The notes under the pieces were generated by a model. It was not told the origin of the DNA and ran no database searches. It saw only the letters and a list, made by a program, of their open reading frames with translations. Shown piece after piece: positions 22,443-37,800 of a stretch of DNA of 64,000 nt (its first letter is position 1; each line of letters starts with the position of its first letter). This DNA is from Onthophagus taurus (taxonomy: Eukaryota > Arthropoda > Insecta > Coleoptera > Scarabaeidae). The stretch covers positions 18,910,001 through 18,974,000 of the forward strand of contig NC_091976.1 of assembly GCF_036711975.1 (NCBI RefSeq). The letters are read 5' to 3'. A program made the position numbers and the translations under genes.

Positions 22443-22874
22443 GGCGGTGTTTTTGTAATTTATGGTTTATTTCATGTATGATGCTTTTTATAATAATATC
22501 GAGTAATTATAATTATATCTTTTTCTCATTTTAACCCATCCCAAAAAAAGTTGTGTTAAGTTTTTTGTGTTGCCTACGTTATAAATATTTTCTACCTTTA
22601 CCAGCAGGAAACAGCTCCTGTTGGCTGCCGCCGTTTGGTCGCGATCAATGCGATTCCCGAGACCCTCGCATATAACACGCCGAACGCGAGCAGCAGATTC
22701 TGCTGTTTTCTCAGTAACCGTGCGAGTTCGCGCGCGTGCAGTCGCCGCAGATTTAGTTAAAAAAAATATCTCGTTTTTTATTTTCTATTTAATTAAATTA
22801 GATAGTCCAAAAAATCGAAAAAAAAAAAACTTTAAATAATTATTTAGTTTATCGATCCCAATTATGTGCCAGCA
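22443..22874 (+). promoter_or_regulatory. CpG-rich promoter/5' UTR of the desulfurase-PP-loop gene
   Basis: MCTS1 ends at 22442 and the next gene starts at 22875 on the same strand. From about 22600 to 22760 the sequence is unusually rich in CG dinucleotides (gccgccgtttggtcgcgatc, gttcgcgcgcgtgcagtcgc), unlike the AT-rich surroundings. An in-frame stop at 22845-22847 lies upstream of the ATG at 22875, so the coding start is fixed. The patch is probably the 5' UTR and promoter. A 72-codon Arg-rich frame here looks incidental. Confidence 0.55.
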
Positions 22875-25800
22875 ATGACATCGTCAACCACCGTCAGAAA
22901 ATCGTACGGCAACAGGAAGCTCAACACTTTCCCGGAGGACTATTTCCGCCTGGTCAAACAGAAGACCAACGCGAGTAATGCTCCGAAAAAGAGCGAAGAC
23001 GTCGCCAAATTAATTAAATACATCGACGATAATGTCATTGGAAAGAATAATGCGTTTTTGGGTCCGTTTGGTAGAAGAAAAGGTAAGCATTTTTATTTTA
23101 GTTTTTAATAAATCGAAAGTTTTATTATTGTATACAAAGTATCGATGGGTTTAGAATGTACTTTACGAGGTGATACGAAAATAAATTTCAAATACTATCT
23201 GGTGCCAATTGATCTGCCGCTTGAAACCGACAAGTATGCTTTGTCGTGTTCAGAGATGCAGCTCGGTTTTGGCGGACGGGCTTTTAGAATTCCTGCTGCT
23301 GATGCAGTCAGTGGCAACAGGATTGCAACGATTTATTTTTGTAAAACCCACTGACACGTTTAGTTTATTATCCTACTAACATTTTGAGATGACTAAATGA
23401 ATAACCATACGTTATTTTTGACGTTTTGTTTTTAAATTTTCTTTTTCTTTGATCTCCATTTTCTTTTTAAATTTATACAGTGTTTATTAAGGTTAAATCA
23501 TGTAGAGTTTAATATGTGGGGCTCCGAGATTAACACCTTTATGAAGCTCTACAAAAGGAAATCTCATAAAAAAAACTTGGAATAAAAAGCTATATGATAT
23601 ATTTAGAAAAAAATTTCTATCAAAGTTACTAAACCATATATCATATTCAGTGGATGATTATTTTGATGTTTTTTTTAAATTGTACACTTGAAGGTTGGAT
23701 TACGACGAATAAAATATGCAAAGTTATTTCTTGTAAAAGAGTTAAATTACATATTCCTGTTTGTACACAAGACGAAAAAAACATTATGATAAACAAGGAA
23801 TGCGCGAATTTTGATTACACTCGAATATAGAATATTTAATGCGGATAAGTAACAACCCAAAAGATTTAATTGGGGCCTCAATATGTTGGAGGTCGATCTC
23901 AGTGTGCCTAATTTTGAATTAAATGATTCTTCTAGTTTTGAAGATGAATCTTAAAAAATTATTTTTCTTTTTGATTTTATTTAGCATATTAAATAACATG
24001 CATTAAAATATGATTTGCAATTAAAATTATTTCTTATTTTCTGCATATAAAGTCAAGTAACTTACGTACTTTTATTTGTACCGCTGGTTTTGAGCCTTCA
24101 GTTTCAGTGACTTGCAGAAGTCGTGATGCTTAAGAGGTGAATATTGAGTAAATTATCTGGAACAAATCTGACACCAATAACTTAGTCATATTCCATGTCC
24201 ATTCCATTTCAGATTTTGCTTTTCTTTAAATATCATTAAGTCAGTGTGTTTTGAGCTTGTGACTGTGTTTTTATTAGTCTTTGGCAAGTAAAGGCTGTCG
24301 CGGTATGACGATCATCCGATGTGTTACAAATTACGATTTCATTAATCTTTTAGAATCAGTTTTTGCTAATTGCTTGAGGTTCAACAATCTAGATGAATGG
24401 AAGAACGAAAAAATTTTTGTTTTCTTGTGAATAATATACTAAATATTTGCTGCATTTGTATAATAATAATATTAGACTGGGAGAAATGACCGAAGTGAAA
24501 AAGGTCACAATGCAAATTAAATCAAGCCTAAGAATTAGAAACACTTAGTCTGAAGCATAGGAAAATATCATTCATGTGAATATGAAATTATAAAGAGCCT
24601 AGGTTGATCGTGAGGGATACGGAACAGTAAAACTGATCTATTTTTACAAACGCTGTGCTGAAGTCATGTATACAGAATCATTCTGGCAGTTATCACCAAA
24701 AGAAAAAATTCTGTCGATAATAGAATTAATAACTGTCGAGACTTCTAAAATCTCAGCCGATTCATGCAGTAGCAATGGTCTCAAAAACGAGACTCATGCG
24801 TGGGATAAATTGCGTATTATGATTGCTTTGCGGCACCTACAATGCATCAAACAAAGAACTGAGGTATGTAAAGAAAGTTCGCAAAGTTACATTATCAAGC
24901 GTCACCTCACCCGGCACATTACGAAAGAATGATTGTGACGTGGGATATAAGCATAATACTCCGTTTTTTGGGCATCAAAATTCACCAGGGCACTACGCTA
25001 AATAATCGTATTACTGACCTCGTAGCGGTCACGTCTATGGTAGAGTGAAGGGGATGATGATAATGATCCAGTGCCCACTTATTGCAATCTATGCAAATTA
25101 TTACTGGAGTTTAAGTGCATGAGACAACTGCTATCATTTTTTCGAATTAGTGTTTTATAATTACTCATTCGTACTCTTCTCACTGAATATTAAAATAAAA
25201 TTTCTTGACCAATGCAGTTTCTAACCGCATCCTTAATATAAGTGTCTTGATTAGAATGATGTTTATGAATGTAGAAGCTAAGCTGTAAATTGAATTTTAC
25301 ATAAAAACAAATTTAGGTTATGGTTAAGGTGATTATAACGATACTATGGCGGGCCAAGTTAAAACGAAAAGCTGTATATTTGGGTTTCGCTTGGAAAAAG
25401 GGTAATGTGTCTAGAATTAAGCAAAAAAAGTAGATAACATAAGATCTCATCGATTTCAGTATCACTCCAATATCGAAGGTCCAGAAGATCCTATCCATCA
25501 TCACTCACTGCGTCTACTTAAGTTTTTGTATTCTGATGCATTCCAAGTCTCGGTGTTGTACCTTATCCCTCACACACTCTGGTCCTCAACTAGTCCCAGG
25601 ATTCTACGCAATACCTTTCCTTCGAATGTCAAGTCTATCACTTGATCTCTTCGATAGGTTTCATCCAATAATTGTTTTATATATTCTCCTCTTTGTTTGT
25701 CGGCGTAAGTCTTGTGACCTGAATATATGGAACAGCATGAAGTTTGCTCCATTTCTTTGTGTTATTCTGTTGTTTATTTCTCTACTTTCCGTGCTATCAC

Positions 25801-28800
25801 AAATACGAGCACTGCTCAACCTATCCACATGATAACATTCTGTGTTTTGTGTGTTTCCTATGTTTATCTCCAATCCTGTCCGTTTGGCATAACTCCTCAG
25901 TTGAAAGTATGCATCTTCTGTACCTGCTTTCGACTCATAATGTTCACATCGTCTGCATATGTTGTACTGTCTTGGAGGTCGGCAAATTCTCTCTTCCGAT
26001 GTTTTATCATGAATTTAAGCGTTAGGTTGAAAAGAAGAAGAGGTTTTGTTAATAATTTCTTTTACTGTAAATATATGATCAGTTGTGGACCTGCCACGTC
26101 TAAAATGAGTTTGGTACTCATCAATAACGATAGCTTATATAGGTTACAGACGCTCATTGATGATACAAGATTCTTTATGATGAAATTTTGGAAATTCCGC
26201 GGTAGATCTTACAGGCAAGTTTGTCATCATTTTCATAAATATTATCCATTATTGTCCAATTATTCACAATTAGTTTTCAAAACTGTATGATACAGTGTCA
26301 AATCCTTTGCTCTAATCTAATAACATTAGCACGGAGATTTTGTCATAGTCAGTTGCTTTGGTGATTTAGATAAACTACACCAATGAAGCTGTCTAAATTC
26401 TAATTATCTCATAGCTTTACAGATTAAAGTCTTTTTGAAGAGATTTCTCAAGCAGAACAGTACGCTATTTTATTCAACGATATTCTTCTTAGGTATCGGT
26501 TTTACCAGCAAATATTTCAAAATCATAGAGAAGTTGATTTATGGGTGTTTTTCTTTAATAATGAAATGTTGAGTAGATAAGAGTAGTAGAAGAGATCTAA
26601 CAAAATCTACATATATTATAAGCTAAATACTTAGAAGTTTTTCGACATGAATTATATTGCATCATGTATATTGTATAATATCGCTGACGATATCATTCAT
26701 CGTTAACATTGACAGGTCATGCATGTAATAATATCCAATAATATTGATAATAATGGGTAATATAATAACAATGACCTATTCTCTGGCACCATAGTTTGTG
26801 GGATTTCAAATATCAAACAATTACAACCAAATTTTGGTGTTTTTAAAAGGAATATTTTATCTAATTTAACCAAATCCTTTCTTACCTTTTCAACCTCAGT
26901 ATATTGATTATTTAAGAGATGATGTATAATATAAATAAAGTGAGGTTGATGTTTGAAGTTTGAAGATCACATAATTTGTGGAACAAAACCTTTTGAATTA
27001 ATTTAAGCCCTAAAGGAGGGAATGATTATAACTAAATGAGATAGGATTTTATGTCAATTAAATCCAAACGCCACAAAGAACATAACTTAAAACTTTTATC
27101 AGTTAATTCTTTGACACTCCGGCGTTTTTCTCTTTAATAACCTTCTATATTTACATACCAGCTTCATATTTGTCAGATTTATCGTTTTGTTTATGTCGAC
27201 CAGCTTTTTTTATTGCGACAGTTTTATGATCGATTTGGTTTATTTCTCCATTCAATTTTCCAGTCGATTTACGACTTGAGAAGTAAATTGTCAAAAAGAA
27301 AACAAATAACAATAAATTGTTTCACAAATTTACACGTGTCTTTAATCCCACTTTAGCAACTTTAATAGAAATTTATTTCCGTGTTTTTATTTCCTGTTTT
27401 TTATTAGTATGGATTAAGAAAATGGGGAAACGGTTTAATCCTGGTTTTATGTACGCTACATTCAATTGGAATAATTGAACCCAACCGTTTTATAGCGTTT
27501 AATTTTAGCATTTTCATTTTGGTGATATGTATACGATAGAAAGGTTTTACATTTTACATTTCCTTGGCTAAGGTCGTAAAATTTATTTTGTAAATTTTTG
27601 TAAAACTAATCCAATTTGGCTCAAAATCTATATTTTCTCTGCCAAGAAACTAAGTCTTATTAAAATAATGATTAACAAAAAACATGTTGTAACAATGTGT
27701 TTATCTTTGTTTGTTTCTTAAATGATACTAAAAAAGTAATAAATACACGTGTCTCTGTTTAAAGTTTGTTTATTAAATCATTTGGTTGGAATAAAAGTCG
27801 AATAAACTTATGAAATGATTAAGCAGTGAATTTTGTTGTATTCATACTTAAAGTTGGATTTATGCGTTATATTTCCTAATTTTAATTGTTAAATTTTAAA
27901 CCTATTGTTTTTTAGATCTGATTCACTTCAAGTAGACAACAATGCTATTGTTAAATTTTTTTAACTGACACAAAAACTAGGATGGATAGTAAAAAGTTAA
28001 AAAGTTATTGCTAATGTTTTGATTACGCGACGACGTAAAACGCGTCAAGGTCGAATTGAAATTATCGTCGGTTTATCTTTACGGTTTACATTAGTTTTTT
28101 TTTTTAATATTTTGTTATTGATAGGTCGAATAGGAGTACAAACATCAAATATTGCTCCCTCAAACTGTATATGTAAATATTTGATAATCGATTAATGCAC
28201 TTCATAAATGTTTTTTTGTTTATTACTTTAAATCAAATAGTTATAAAGAAGAAAGTTTCAACAATTTATTGTTTAAACGATTACTACTTTCACTATCCTT
28301 GCACGTTTAATGCACGATTCTTGATCGTGCTTACTATTGTTTAAAACCTTGAAGGTTTGTGTTTTTCAGGAAACTGAAATGAAAGTTAAATACCAAAACT
28401 GATTTTAAATTTAAATTTATAGAAACGGTTTTAATTTTAAGTTTTATGAACGTTAGAGGTTTTCTTAGAAAATCCCTGTCTCTTAAACTAAATATAAATC
28501 ATAAAGGAAGTTTAGGTTTAAAGGATACATAGATACTTGGCAAGAGTTTTGGTAGCTAACAGACAGCACGTCGTTCATTTTGGTTCGAGAAAAATATTTT
28601 TTAACTTAACGATGATGCATCATCCTTTTGTCACCGGTGAGATTTTTAAATACGGAGACGTTTTTTTTTCTCGGTCGCTTTTTAAGTTCTTTCTTGGGTT
28701 GACGACCTCCTTCATTTTTCAAAAATGGGTCAGGGAGAGATATGCGGGAACAAAGAAAGAAGGGGTATGTTTAAAAATAATCGATATCTCTCCGGGATAC

Positions 28801-31800
28801 CTTTTCCCCCACTTTTACTAAAATATCAACAATGAAATTGATTCAATTACATAATTGTTTACCAACAGAAGGATAAACAAACAAATTTATTTATTTTAGA
28901 TAACATACAAATATGGACGTATTTTTTTCAAAAACATTCCTTAATTTACTTTTAGATATTATTAATCTTAATTGAGTTTTTTTTGTCGACTTCTTGATTA
29001 AGTAATGTTTTTAACATTAAAACTAAAATCGAGTGTTCATCAGCGACGAATTGTCTAGTTGAACATAACAAGCTCACATCAAAGGTCGTTCTGATTAGAT
29101 AAGATCCCTTTACATAATTCGCAATAGTTAAAGTTTTTGAATTGATATTAAATAAAATAATTTAAGCAGCACCAGAAATATTTTTCACCTTCATAATGAA
29201 GAAATCTTGTAATTCATTTTAGAGTTTCATAGAAATCGTCTAAAAGATTTTGGAAGATTGTCTATTGAATTAGTTGAATTAAATTACCTCTATAACAAAC
29301 TTTCGAAACTTCCTCGAGGAGATTGAAAACGTTAAAATGAAAAGGTGCAACGATAAATTGTTTAATTAAATTAAATTTTAAAAACATAATAAATTTCGTT
29401 TAAAATAAAAATTTTATTTTTAATTTTTATAGAAAACTCTAGATATAACCAACTTTCAAATTGTCGGCACTTAAAAGTCTTATATATCTAGCAATTTAAG
29501 CTGAAGTAGAGATTACTTCAAATAGAACAAATTCTGAAGTACTATAATCTAAAATAATCAATTCAGATTCCCTTGGAAAGTTCGTACTCTATATTTCCGA
29601 GAATCCGGTTCATTAATATTAGAGGATATCCATTATCCGACGATTTATAATTCAAGGATTCTCGAAACTTTATGCAAAATTTTTATTTCTTAAAAATGTT
29701 TGTAACATTATGTTAAAATCAATGTTCTCATTGAAACTTCCTTATTTAAACAAACAGGCATGACAAAAAAGAGAAAAATAAAGCACTGATATAGATCAAA
29801 ATCAAATATTATTTTGAGTACGTTGTTTCCATGTAATTGTAACAGCCGGTTAATATGTTATTGTTTGATATACAGTGGCAGAAATTAATAGTGTTTTTGA
29901 AATAACTTGAAATACATTTGGCAAGTGGTTTTGCCAGTTTGTAATTTGTCAGTCATAATCGTCAGAATTATTGTCAGAACTTTTTGTTTGAAATCCAAGA
30001 AACCTGTTTTCGACAACGCTGTTTTAACATTGGCTGAAATTGTGAAATGTCGAAATCTTTTGCAATTGTTAAATGAAACTTTTCATTTAAAACATTAATT
30101 GTATCGGAACTTTTTGCACCATGAGAACAGAGAAAGATGTTGCACAGCCTCATAATGTATCTTTCATATGTTGAGTGTGGTCCTTAACGTATAGAATTAA
30201 CACGTTGCTATGGGATCTGGGTTGAGATTCCCCCAATTCATGGCATTCCAGTAATCCTCAATATCTTATGAGATTTATAAACAATTCAGAAATGATTAAA
30301 TTAAAGTAAGATTTACATTCGTATCCAAAATTATGCTCAATGCTTTTTTACGGTAAACAATAAAATTATTTTTTCTGTAAATTCTTCTAATTCTGAAATG
30401 TTTGATTTTCTTAATATGATAAGAAAGTGTATATAACATCAATTTTATCTTCTTTAGTGCTATTATTAATTAAATGATCTAACATTTTCTAGGAAAACAT
30501 TTATTTTTAACTGTTTGTTTGATAATGTTTGATTCAGAATTAATGGTATTGTTATTTAGGTTATTATTGCACACCTGTAAATATCAGCTCTAAAAATAGC
30601 GAGTTTATTGTTTGAATTGTGAATAATATCATCAACTGATATCAAAATATTATCGTTTGAGTTGGTTTGCTTGTTGTGTTCTGTTCTCTTGACTTAGGAT
30701 TTGGGTTATCGATTGCGAAAGATTTAGAAGTAGGTATATTGCAGAAATATGTGAAATAATAGTTTCAATGTTAAGTTATTTAACATGGCCTTACACATTC
30801 ATTGGGACATGTTGAGGATCACCGAAATCAAGAGTGTGGATAACTAATTTCGTCGCCTCATAGAGCTCTCGTTTTGCCTTGTTGTTTTCATCCTAAATCG
30901 GTATTTCTTATCGAATTAAACGCATTGAGTCTCGGCAAATAGCTGAGGCAACTCTTGTAGGAACCATGAATGTCATCAAACTTTCTTAGAGGATAAATTT
31001 GTTGATGGCATATGTAGCAAAGGATTCGAGGTTTTATCATGAAAATGCGTGACTAAAGGCAGTGAAGAATGATTATGCTGCTCACCTATTAGTTAAGGAA
31101 GGGCGAATTTGGGAAAGAAATCTTCCATTTTTTGATGTATGTGAAGTCATCATTACTGTTAAATTTAAGAATAGGTACTTTTTGAACAGTTGTTTAATGC
31201 AAATGTAGACGATGACATGGCTGCGAAGAATCAGGATGGAGTAAATGAAGAGAAGCAGAAAGCACCAACCCTAATAGAGATGAAAGAAACCACACAAAAC
31301 CTAGGAAATAATAATTGACCTGGCAACGACCAAATTCCTGCGGAGTTCCTCAAACAGATCAATTAAAACCTGCCAGTTACACAAAATATACGAGCCAATA
31401 TGGACCACGGAAGAATAAAAAAGCATAAAAAGAGGTCCAGTTGAAGTATGAAAGTTATAGAGGTATTACGTTTTTAAACACAGCATAGAAAGTATTCTCC
31501 AATGTACTATATAAAAGATGTTAACATAAGATAATAAATAAACATACACAACTGCTCACCAGAACTCTGTTGCAGATGGTAGAAACTTGTACAGCAAGAA
31601 TTGTACAGAATTCTGTCAGAAGCTACCTCGATGCGCATCACTCATGATCTCTGAAAGAATCTTGCAATCATCAATGAAAATCCAGCATGAACTCGAAGAA
31701 TAATTGTAGCGCAGAAGTGAATAGACGGATCTCGCTCGGCAACAAATGCTATAATCCGTTACGCAAATAACTCCCCACAATATGAGTAGGAATAGATAAT

Positions 31801-34800
31801 AAAAAAATTAATCATCAATGTATGTAAATAATTTACAAAAAAAGGTGCGGAGACATGCAACATTACCATACAATTATCGTGCTCATTTTCGAGAGGAAAA
31901 TCCTTCACACGATTTTCAAAGAAACGTGTCTGAACGCAATATGACGACGTAGACACAACTTTGAAGTATACCTACTGTTAGGAAAATATGATAAATCAGA
32001 TATTATGACTAGAATTAGTGTCTTGCGTGTCTTGAATTATACCAAACCACAAGGAAGGCTTAAACTTATGTGGGAAGACGGAATAGCAGAGGACACGGCC
32101 AGGTTTAGAGGTTGGAAAACAGCTGTACGGAATAAGGATGAATGGAATATGATAAATACAGCATATACAGCAATAATTTAGCAATACAGCTTAAAAGTCT
32201 GAAATCTTTCCGCAATGTTTTGCCAGCAATGACCACATTGAAAGTCTAGAATACATAGATACTGCGTTTTGAATCGCTTTCATCCAAAGGCATTAACACA
32301 TCAGCTACCGTTCAATCACCTAAACATTTTGAACTTTTGAATATAGATCGTCTAACAGAATGCCTGCACTCGATACTCATTGTATAGATGCTCATTGTCA
32401 AGACTTCAATCCATCATGCGAACCCAACGTTTGATCTACGACATCTAACAGCTGCGCAAGTTGGTACCTAGTTGCAAGAATTTTTTCTTATATTTTATAT
32501 GTTATAGAATTATAGACAATACGCTACTGTTTCTAGCAGAAGTAGATTAATTTAAATTTCAATGTGGGACAATGTATGGCCATCACTTGCAGTATTGAAT
32601 GCGACAGATTCCATCGTAGCGTACATTATTAATTTGAATCCCCGATGGTTTGGACGAAGAATTTGCAGGTATTTAATGCTGATTTGTCTGTTTTTTTGGC
32701 AAACTCGATTTGAATTCGTTAAAGGATAAGAATTCAGAAAATGCACATGTAATATGTAACACTTGTTGGTCTGTGTAACTGCAACAAGTTCTCTATTAGT
32801 CAGATTCAGCGCAGGTAAAACAAATTGACTCAATAGGACCAAGTAATGAGTTTCACTATGTAATTAAGGGATATACTATTATCCAGTACATACATTTCTA
32901 TGGGATTAGCCAAAATAGTTCTAGTTATTGTTATCATTAAATTGACCTGATGGAAACCAACGCGCAGTTAAACCCCTATTATTTATTAGATTGTATTGCA
33001 GCCTGTCATTAAAATAGGTTAGTTGTTTATCGGTGGTCTCTAACTCCGTTATGAAAAAGTTTCAACTTTTCCCAAGTATTTTCCTAAACGGACAATTTAT
33101 GCAATCAATGTCTCGTCAAAAAACATTCAAGTTGCACAACCATTTTCCGAAGACTTGGGATTAATTTTTGATAAATTGGTGATAACTCTATCAAATATTA
33201 CCAACAATCTAAGATCGTTAATCTGAATATCTACAATTACATAAAGCTCTAAAACCGATGTCCTAACTGATTTACTTCATTGATTTACACAACTGTGTTC
33301 TGGCTCAACTTCGATATCTAAATTATTCCATTCGCATTGCGTAATATGAGTTATCATATCTCTGTTTACTTCGCTAATTTTCAATAAGAAGTTATACCAG
33401 TTAATCAATATGTCGTTAACCTATATAAAACGCAGAACCAAAACGATCACTTCATGTATCGCGTGAAACAAAGAAAATTATTAGCTTCAAAGATAACAGG
33501 GAAAAATACTTTAAACGATCTTGTTATATAAGGGATATTTTTTAACTTATCAGGATATGTTTATGGTTCATAGTTTCACTGTTTGTGTCATATAACATAT
33601 TAAATGATTAGGACCGATTTCATATTAACTAGATCGAATTTTATGCGTTAAAACTTTATCAAGTTAATACACGTTTATCATGTACCTAGTGTACCTAGAA
33701 AAGCATCGTAAATTTATAACATTATTCTCAATTTTCACATAAAGTATTCGTGTAAATAACATTTACATGTTTCCAGAAGTTGTGTGCTTTTCTGAAATCT
33801 ACAATTTGAATTGTTTACGCATTGGAACAGAAATTGAAAATACAACTTCGTTCTTAAACCATCGATCTTTTTAAAAATAAAATTGAAAACCGGGGCATTT
33901 CGAGCGTATCCGATTTACTCAAGTGAAAACTATTTTGTTTTGTTAAAAACTTAATACCGAGCCGGACGAAATCGTAAAATGAGTTGGCTTTGTTATTGAA
34001 GTCTTTTATTTTATTGTTATAACACGTGTCAACCCGTTATTTTTGATACCACTAATTTATACGCGTGCGGAAAGAAAAATGTTTTCCATTATAAAATAAT
34101 TTCAAGGTTAAAAATTATAACCAATTTGTTTAGTTTTGATTTCGATATGTGTAGAGAGAATTCTTGATGATATTTTCAATTCACACTGATTTAAGGTTTA
34201 AGTTTGATATGATATTTTAAACTTGTTTTTCCTGAGATATAGTAATTCTGCTACAGATTTGGCACTAAATATGTTTAGTAAAATGTACAAATCACCCGGT
34301 AGTATTCCTAAACGTTCGTTGGCCTGGATCTGGGCCATTTATCGTATGTAAGTCGGGAAATGTAGCGCTTGAAAGCCTATTTATAATCCCGGAACGACTT
34401 TGAAAAACAGGTAAACATAACCATTGTTTTGCCTTAACTTAATAAATAAAGAATTTTCGAGAACTAGTTATTCTTATATTTATATTATTTATTAATTTAA
34501 TGACAATAAGTAATGGTCGATTTGATTTCTTAAGAAAATCCATTTTGATCTTCTATTAAAAGGGTTACGCAATTTGTTGTTTTTCCCCAGGCGATTTATT
34601 TAGTAGTTTGAGTTATTTCGCTTTAGCGGAGCGGCTTCTCGTTTGCAATTAAGTCGAACGTAATTTTCCAGTTAAATACGTTGGAATTGGTTTTATTGCA
34701 CAAGGTGCCAGGCCATTCGTAGACTGCGTGGTGCCGCGCGGCTCGTAATAACAATTTATTAAAACGAAACAACGACGATTACGCGAGTGTAAACGGACGG

Positions 34801-37800
34801 CATGCACACAATTGGTCGGAATTGTTTCGTGTGCCATTTTTCCTTGTGAAAACGATGGATAATTACAAAGCCATTATTAAAAGAAACGCAAGGTCTCCCA
34901 CTTAACTCTTAAAGAATTATTAGACGTTGATGATGAGATAAAATTGCCTTAAAAAAGAAATGTGGATTTTATTATAAAAATGTACCACGTGCCACATCTT
35001 TGATGATTTTTTTTTGTATTCCTTTCACGGATCTAAAAAAAGCAGCTGTTAAGTCTAACAAAACGAAGTAGCAAAAGAAAGAGGAGCGAGCACAGAAAAG
35101 GTAAAAGCCATTAAAAAAATAAATAAAGAATTGGTCGAGAAACGGTAGCAGAAATGTCTGCCCGAGACAAATTTGTCGGACCGAAACGAACACTCATCAC
35201 AATGGCAGGAGATTGAAGTCTCTCTGACGTTTGAACCGGGCTAATTGCGATTGGGACTGACGCGGTTTTTCGTCCCAAAAGAGCTTTCAACTCAACAACA
35301 CAACAAACGAAAGGAACCTGACAGAATGTCTAGCGAATTTGCCATTTAAGTATTTTCATTTGAGAAATTTCAATCTCCCCGAGTTTCGTAACTTTCTTAT
35401 ACCTGTAATTTAATTCGAATGATGGAATAACCAATTTTAAGGTTTTTATGATAAAATTAATTTTGTCGTTTAGTGTTCTTTGTTAAATAACCTTATAGTA
35501 ACTTGCATAAAAATCTTGCTCTGCCCATGGCAGCTATTGCAGACATTCTTTTACCCCGTCCTGTTTTAGGTCCCTCACAACGTTGGTTATTAAAAGACTT
35601 TGTTCTCGTCTTTTTACACCCGGGCTGTCCTGGAGAAATTAAAATTTAATCTCCCCAAGCTTTGAGTGAGGCCATTCTTCGAGTTCTTTCACTCCTTTTT
35701 TGTTGTATTTTTAATGCCCCCACGACTTCGCTCGGTGCTCCTCCTTTATTATCTGGACGATCATTATTTTTGCATCAAAGTATAATTAGTTTAATCTACC
35801 TTACGAAATTTTTTTAATAGCCTCCGAGAAAAATTTGCACTCGAAATTACTACGTGTGGCCAAAATAAAAAAAAATCTCATTGATAAAGAGAAATTAATC
35901 AATTAAAAAGTGGTCTCGTTGCGTACATGTGGTGATTATAAATAAGCGTTAATCTCCAACACGTGTGTAATACAGAAGGTGGGTTCTGATAATTAATTAG
36001 TTTCTTATACGACGTTTGAATAACGAATAAATGAAATTTATCATTTAATGGGAAATGTAAAATTTATTGAACACCAGATGTTGGTCTTATTTTCGCGTTG
36101 TTTTATACCCTAACAAAATCTGTACAATCGCCAAACCAAGAATGTTTATGGTAACATCCATAAATATTGGATTTTTGCCAAAAGGCTACGTTATTATTTC
36201 CTACAACCAGATTGTTTATCGAAACGGTTTGGACTTTGATACCAATTTACACTCGGTTAAAGCTTTATAAATTTAACAAAATCAGAATTAACCAGTTTGA
36301 AATTGTCTAATAAAATATTTTTATAAAATTTAATTGAAGTAACTTATTTTTATCTTTTAAATTCATATTTTTATTTTTCTTTTACAACCTCTTCTATTTC
36401 TTTGTCATCTCATGCCGGATGATGAAAAACTGGGTTACTAGGGCCTCGCTTCTAACGGCAAAGTAAAACTAGTTCTTCGATGAGAGTATCTTGGTATTTG
36501 AACTTATGATTTCCCGGATTTTATAAGTTTCAAAGAATTTTAAAAGAAACAGGATGATCCTGAAACCTAAATAATTGATAGTTACAGCGCAATTAAAGTT
36601 CAACGTAGACATTAAGGGGCTTGTTAGCACTGATAAATAACATTGATTATTTGGATCTGGTCCAACCATCACATCGACCATTTGTTTAACTTGGCATCAA
36701 GACGAACAACGTCGTTTAATACTCAACAAGTAATTTAATAATGAAAAAAAAAATGTGTTAAAAAATTTACCATGTCACTTTTACTTTGTGTTAGGCAAAA
36801 GGCGTAATAAAGGTGAAAGTAATTTTCACCTTACAAGGAAGCGAAGATCAAGAAGTAGGTTGCATACCATAAGACGTGATGATGATGAACTTAGCGACCT
36901 TAACTTGGGATTGTAAACATAACCCAAGATCAACAACAACAAGAATAAGGTGGGTGCTTCCTTGAAGAAGACAATTTGAAGGTGGAAGGAGTTATATGGA
37001 AATTAATGGTACTTCTTTGTAAAAGATCACATCGAATTAATGTGGGTGTTAAGATCGACTCGAAGTTATTTTTCTTGCGCTTTGTGAAATGGCGAAGTTT
37101 TAATCGGTCTCCAACTCTTATTGTGGCTTGCCAAGGTCACGTTCGCTTTGCACCATAAATATTCATTTATTGTTACGGCAGTATTCAAGCGCAAACGGGC
37201 GTTGATTGAAGTCGTAATATTTACAATCGAATATATCAAGTGTACTTTTACATTTTTATATGGTTTTGTAAATGTTTTTATTTAGAATGATGTCGTAGAT
37301 AAAAGATATAGAAATATTATGTAACTGCCTTATAAGAAACAATGCAACAAGTTGTTAACTATTTATTGACAATTGAAATTGTCAATTTATACGATGATGA
37401 AGAAATAAAAGTTATATAAAAGGAGATTTTATTTATTTTCTTTTTATATTTGTTCTTGTGGTGAACATAAAAAGGTTATTTTTTTTTGATTTAGTTTATG
37501 TGACTGATGAAACATCAATTTTATTTTTTTATGTTTTCATCCAATCTTTTAAAAATCTTCTATTGGGTTCATTCTTGTAATGGATTCTAATTCTGTACAG
37601 TTCCACATTTTTTTGGTTGTCTCTCGATCCAAGAAGTCCACATTGACAAACTATATAACTTCTAATTCGCTGCTAACCTTTCAGGCATTCTCAGATCGTC
37701 GAATGTAATGAACCATTATATTACAGAGACTACTATCTCGTCTTTGATATAATTATAAATGTCACCACATTTAATTACATTAAATTGGTTCCTTTTCTTA

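Noticed and set aside
22621..22839. 72-codon Arg-rich frame upstream of the fusion gene
   Set aside because: It lies in the CpG-rich 5' region, has no protein motif, and no splice into exon 1 is needed because the ATG at 22875 has an upstream in-frame stop.
22866..22874. GTG start giving three extra residues on the fusion protein
   Set aside because: Nuclear genes do not normally start at GTG; the first in-frame ATG is 22875.
25727..26290. 187-codon frame on the plus strand
   Set aside because: It is antisense to a decayed LINE reverse transcriptase whose YADD box and tail are readable on the minus strand; it has no recognisable motif of its own.
28537..28821. 94-codon frame on the plus strand in the large intron
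   Set aside because: It has no ATG start (begins at TTG), no family motif and no flanking splice signals that join it to other frames.
34649..34837. 62-codon frame on the minus strand
   Set aside because: No motif and no splice partner; the open frame follows from the local rise in GC.
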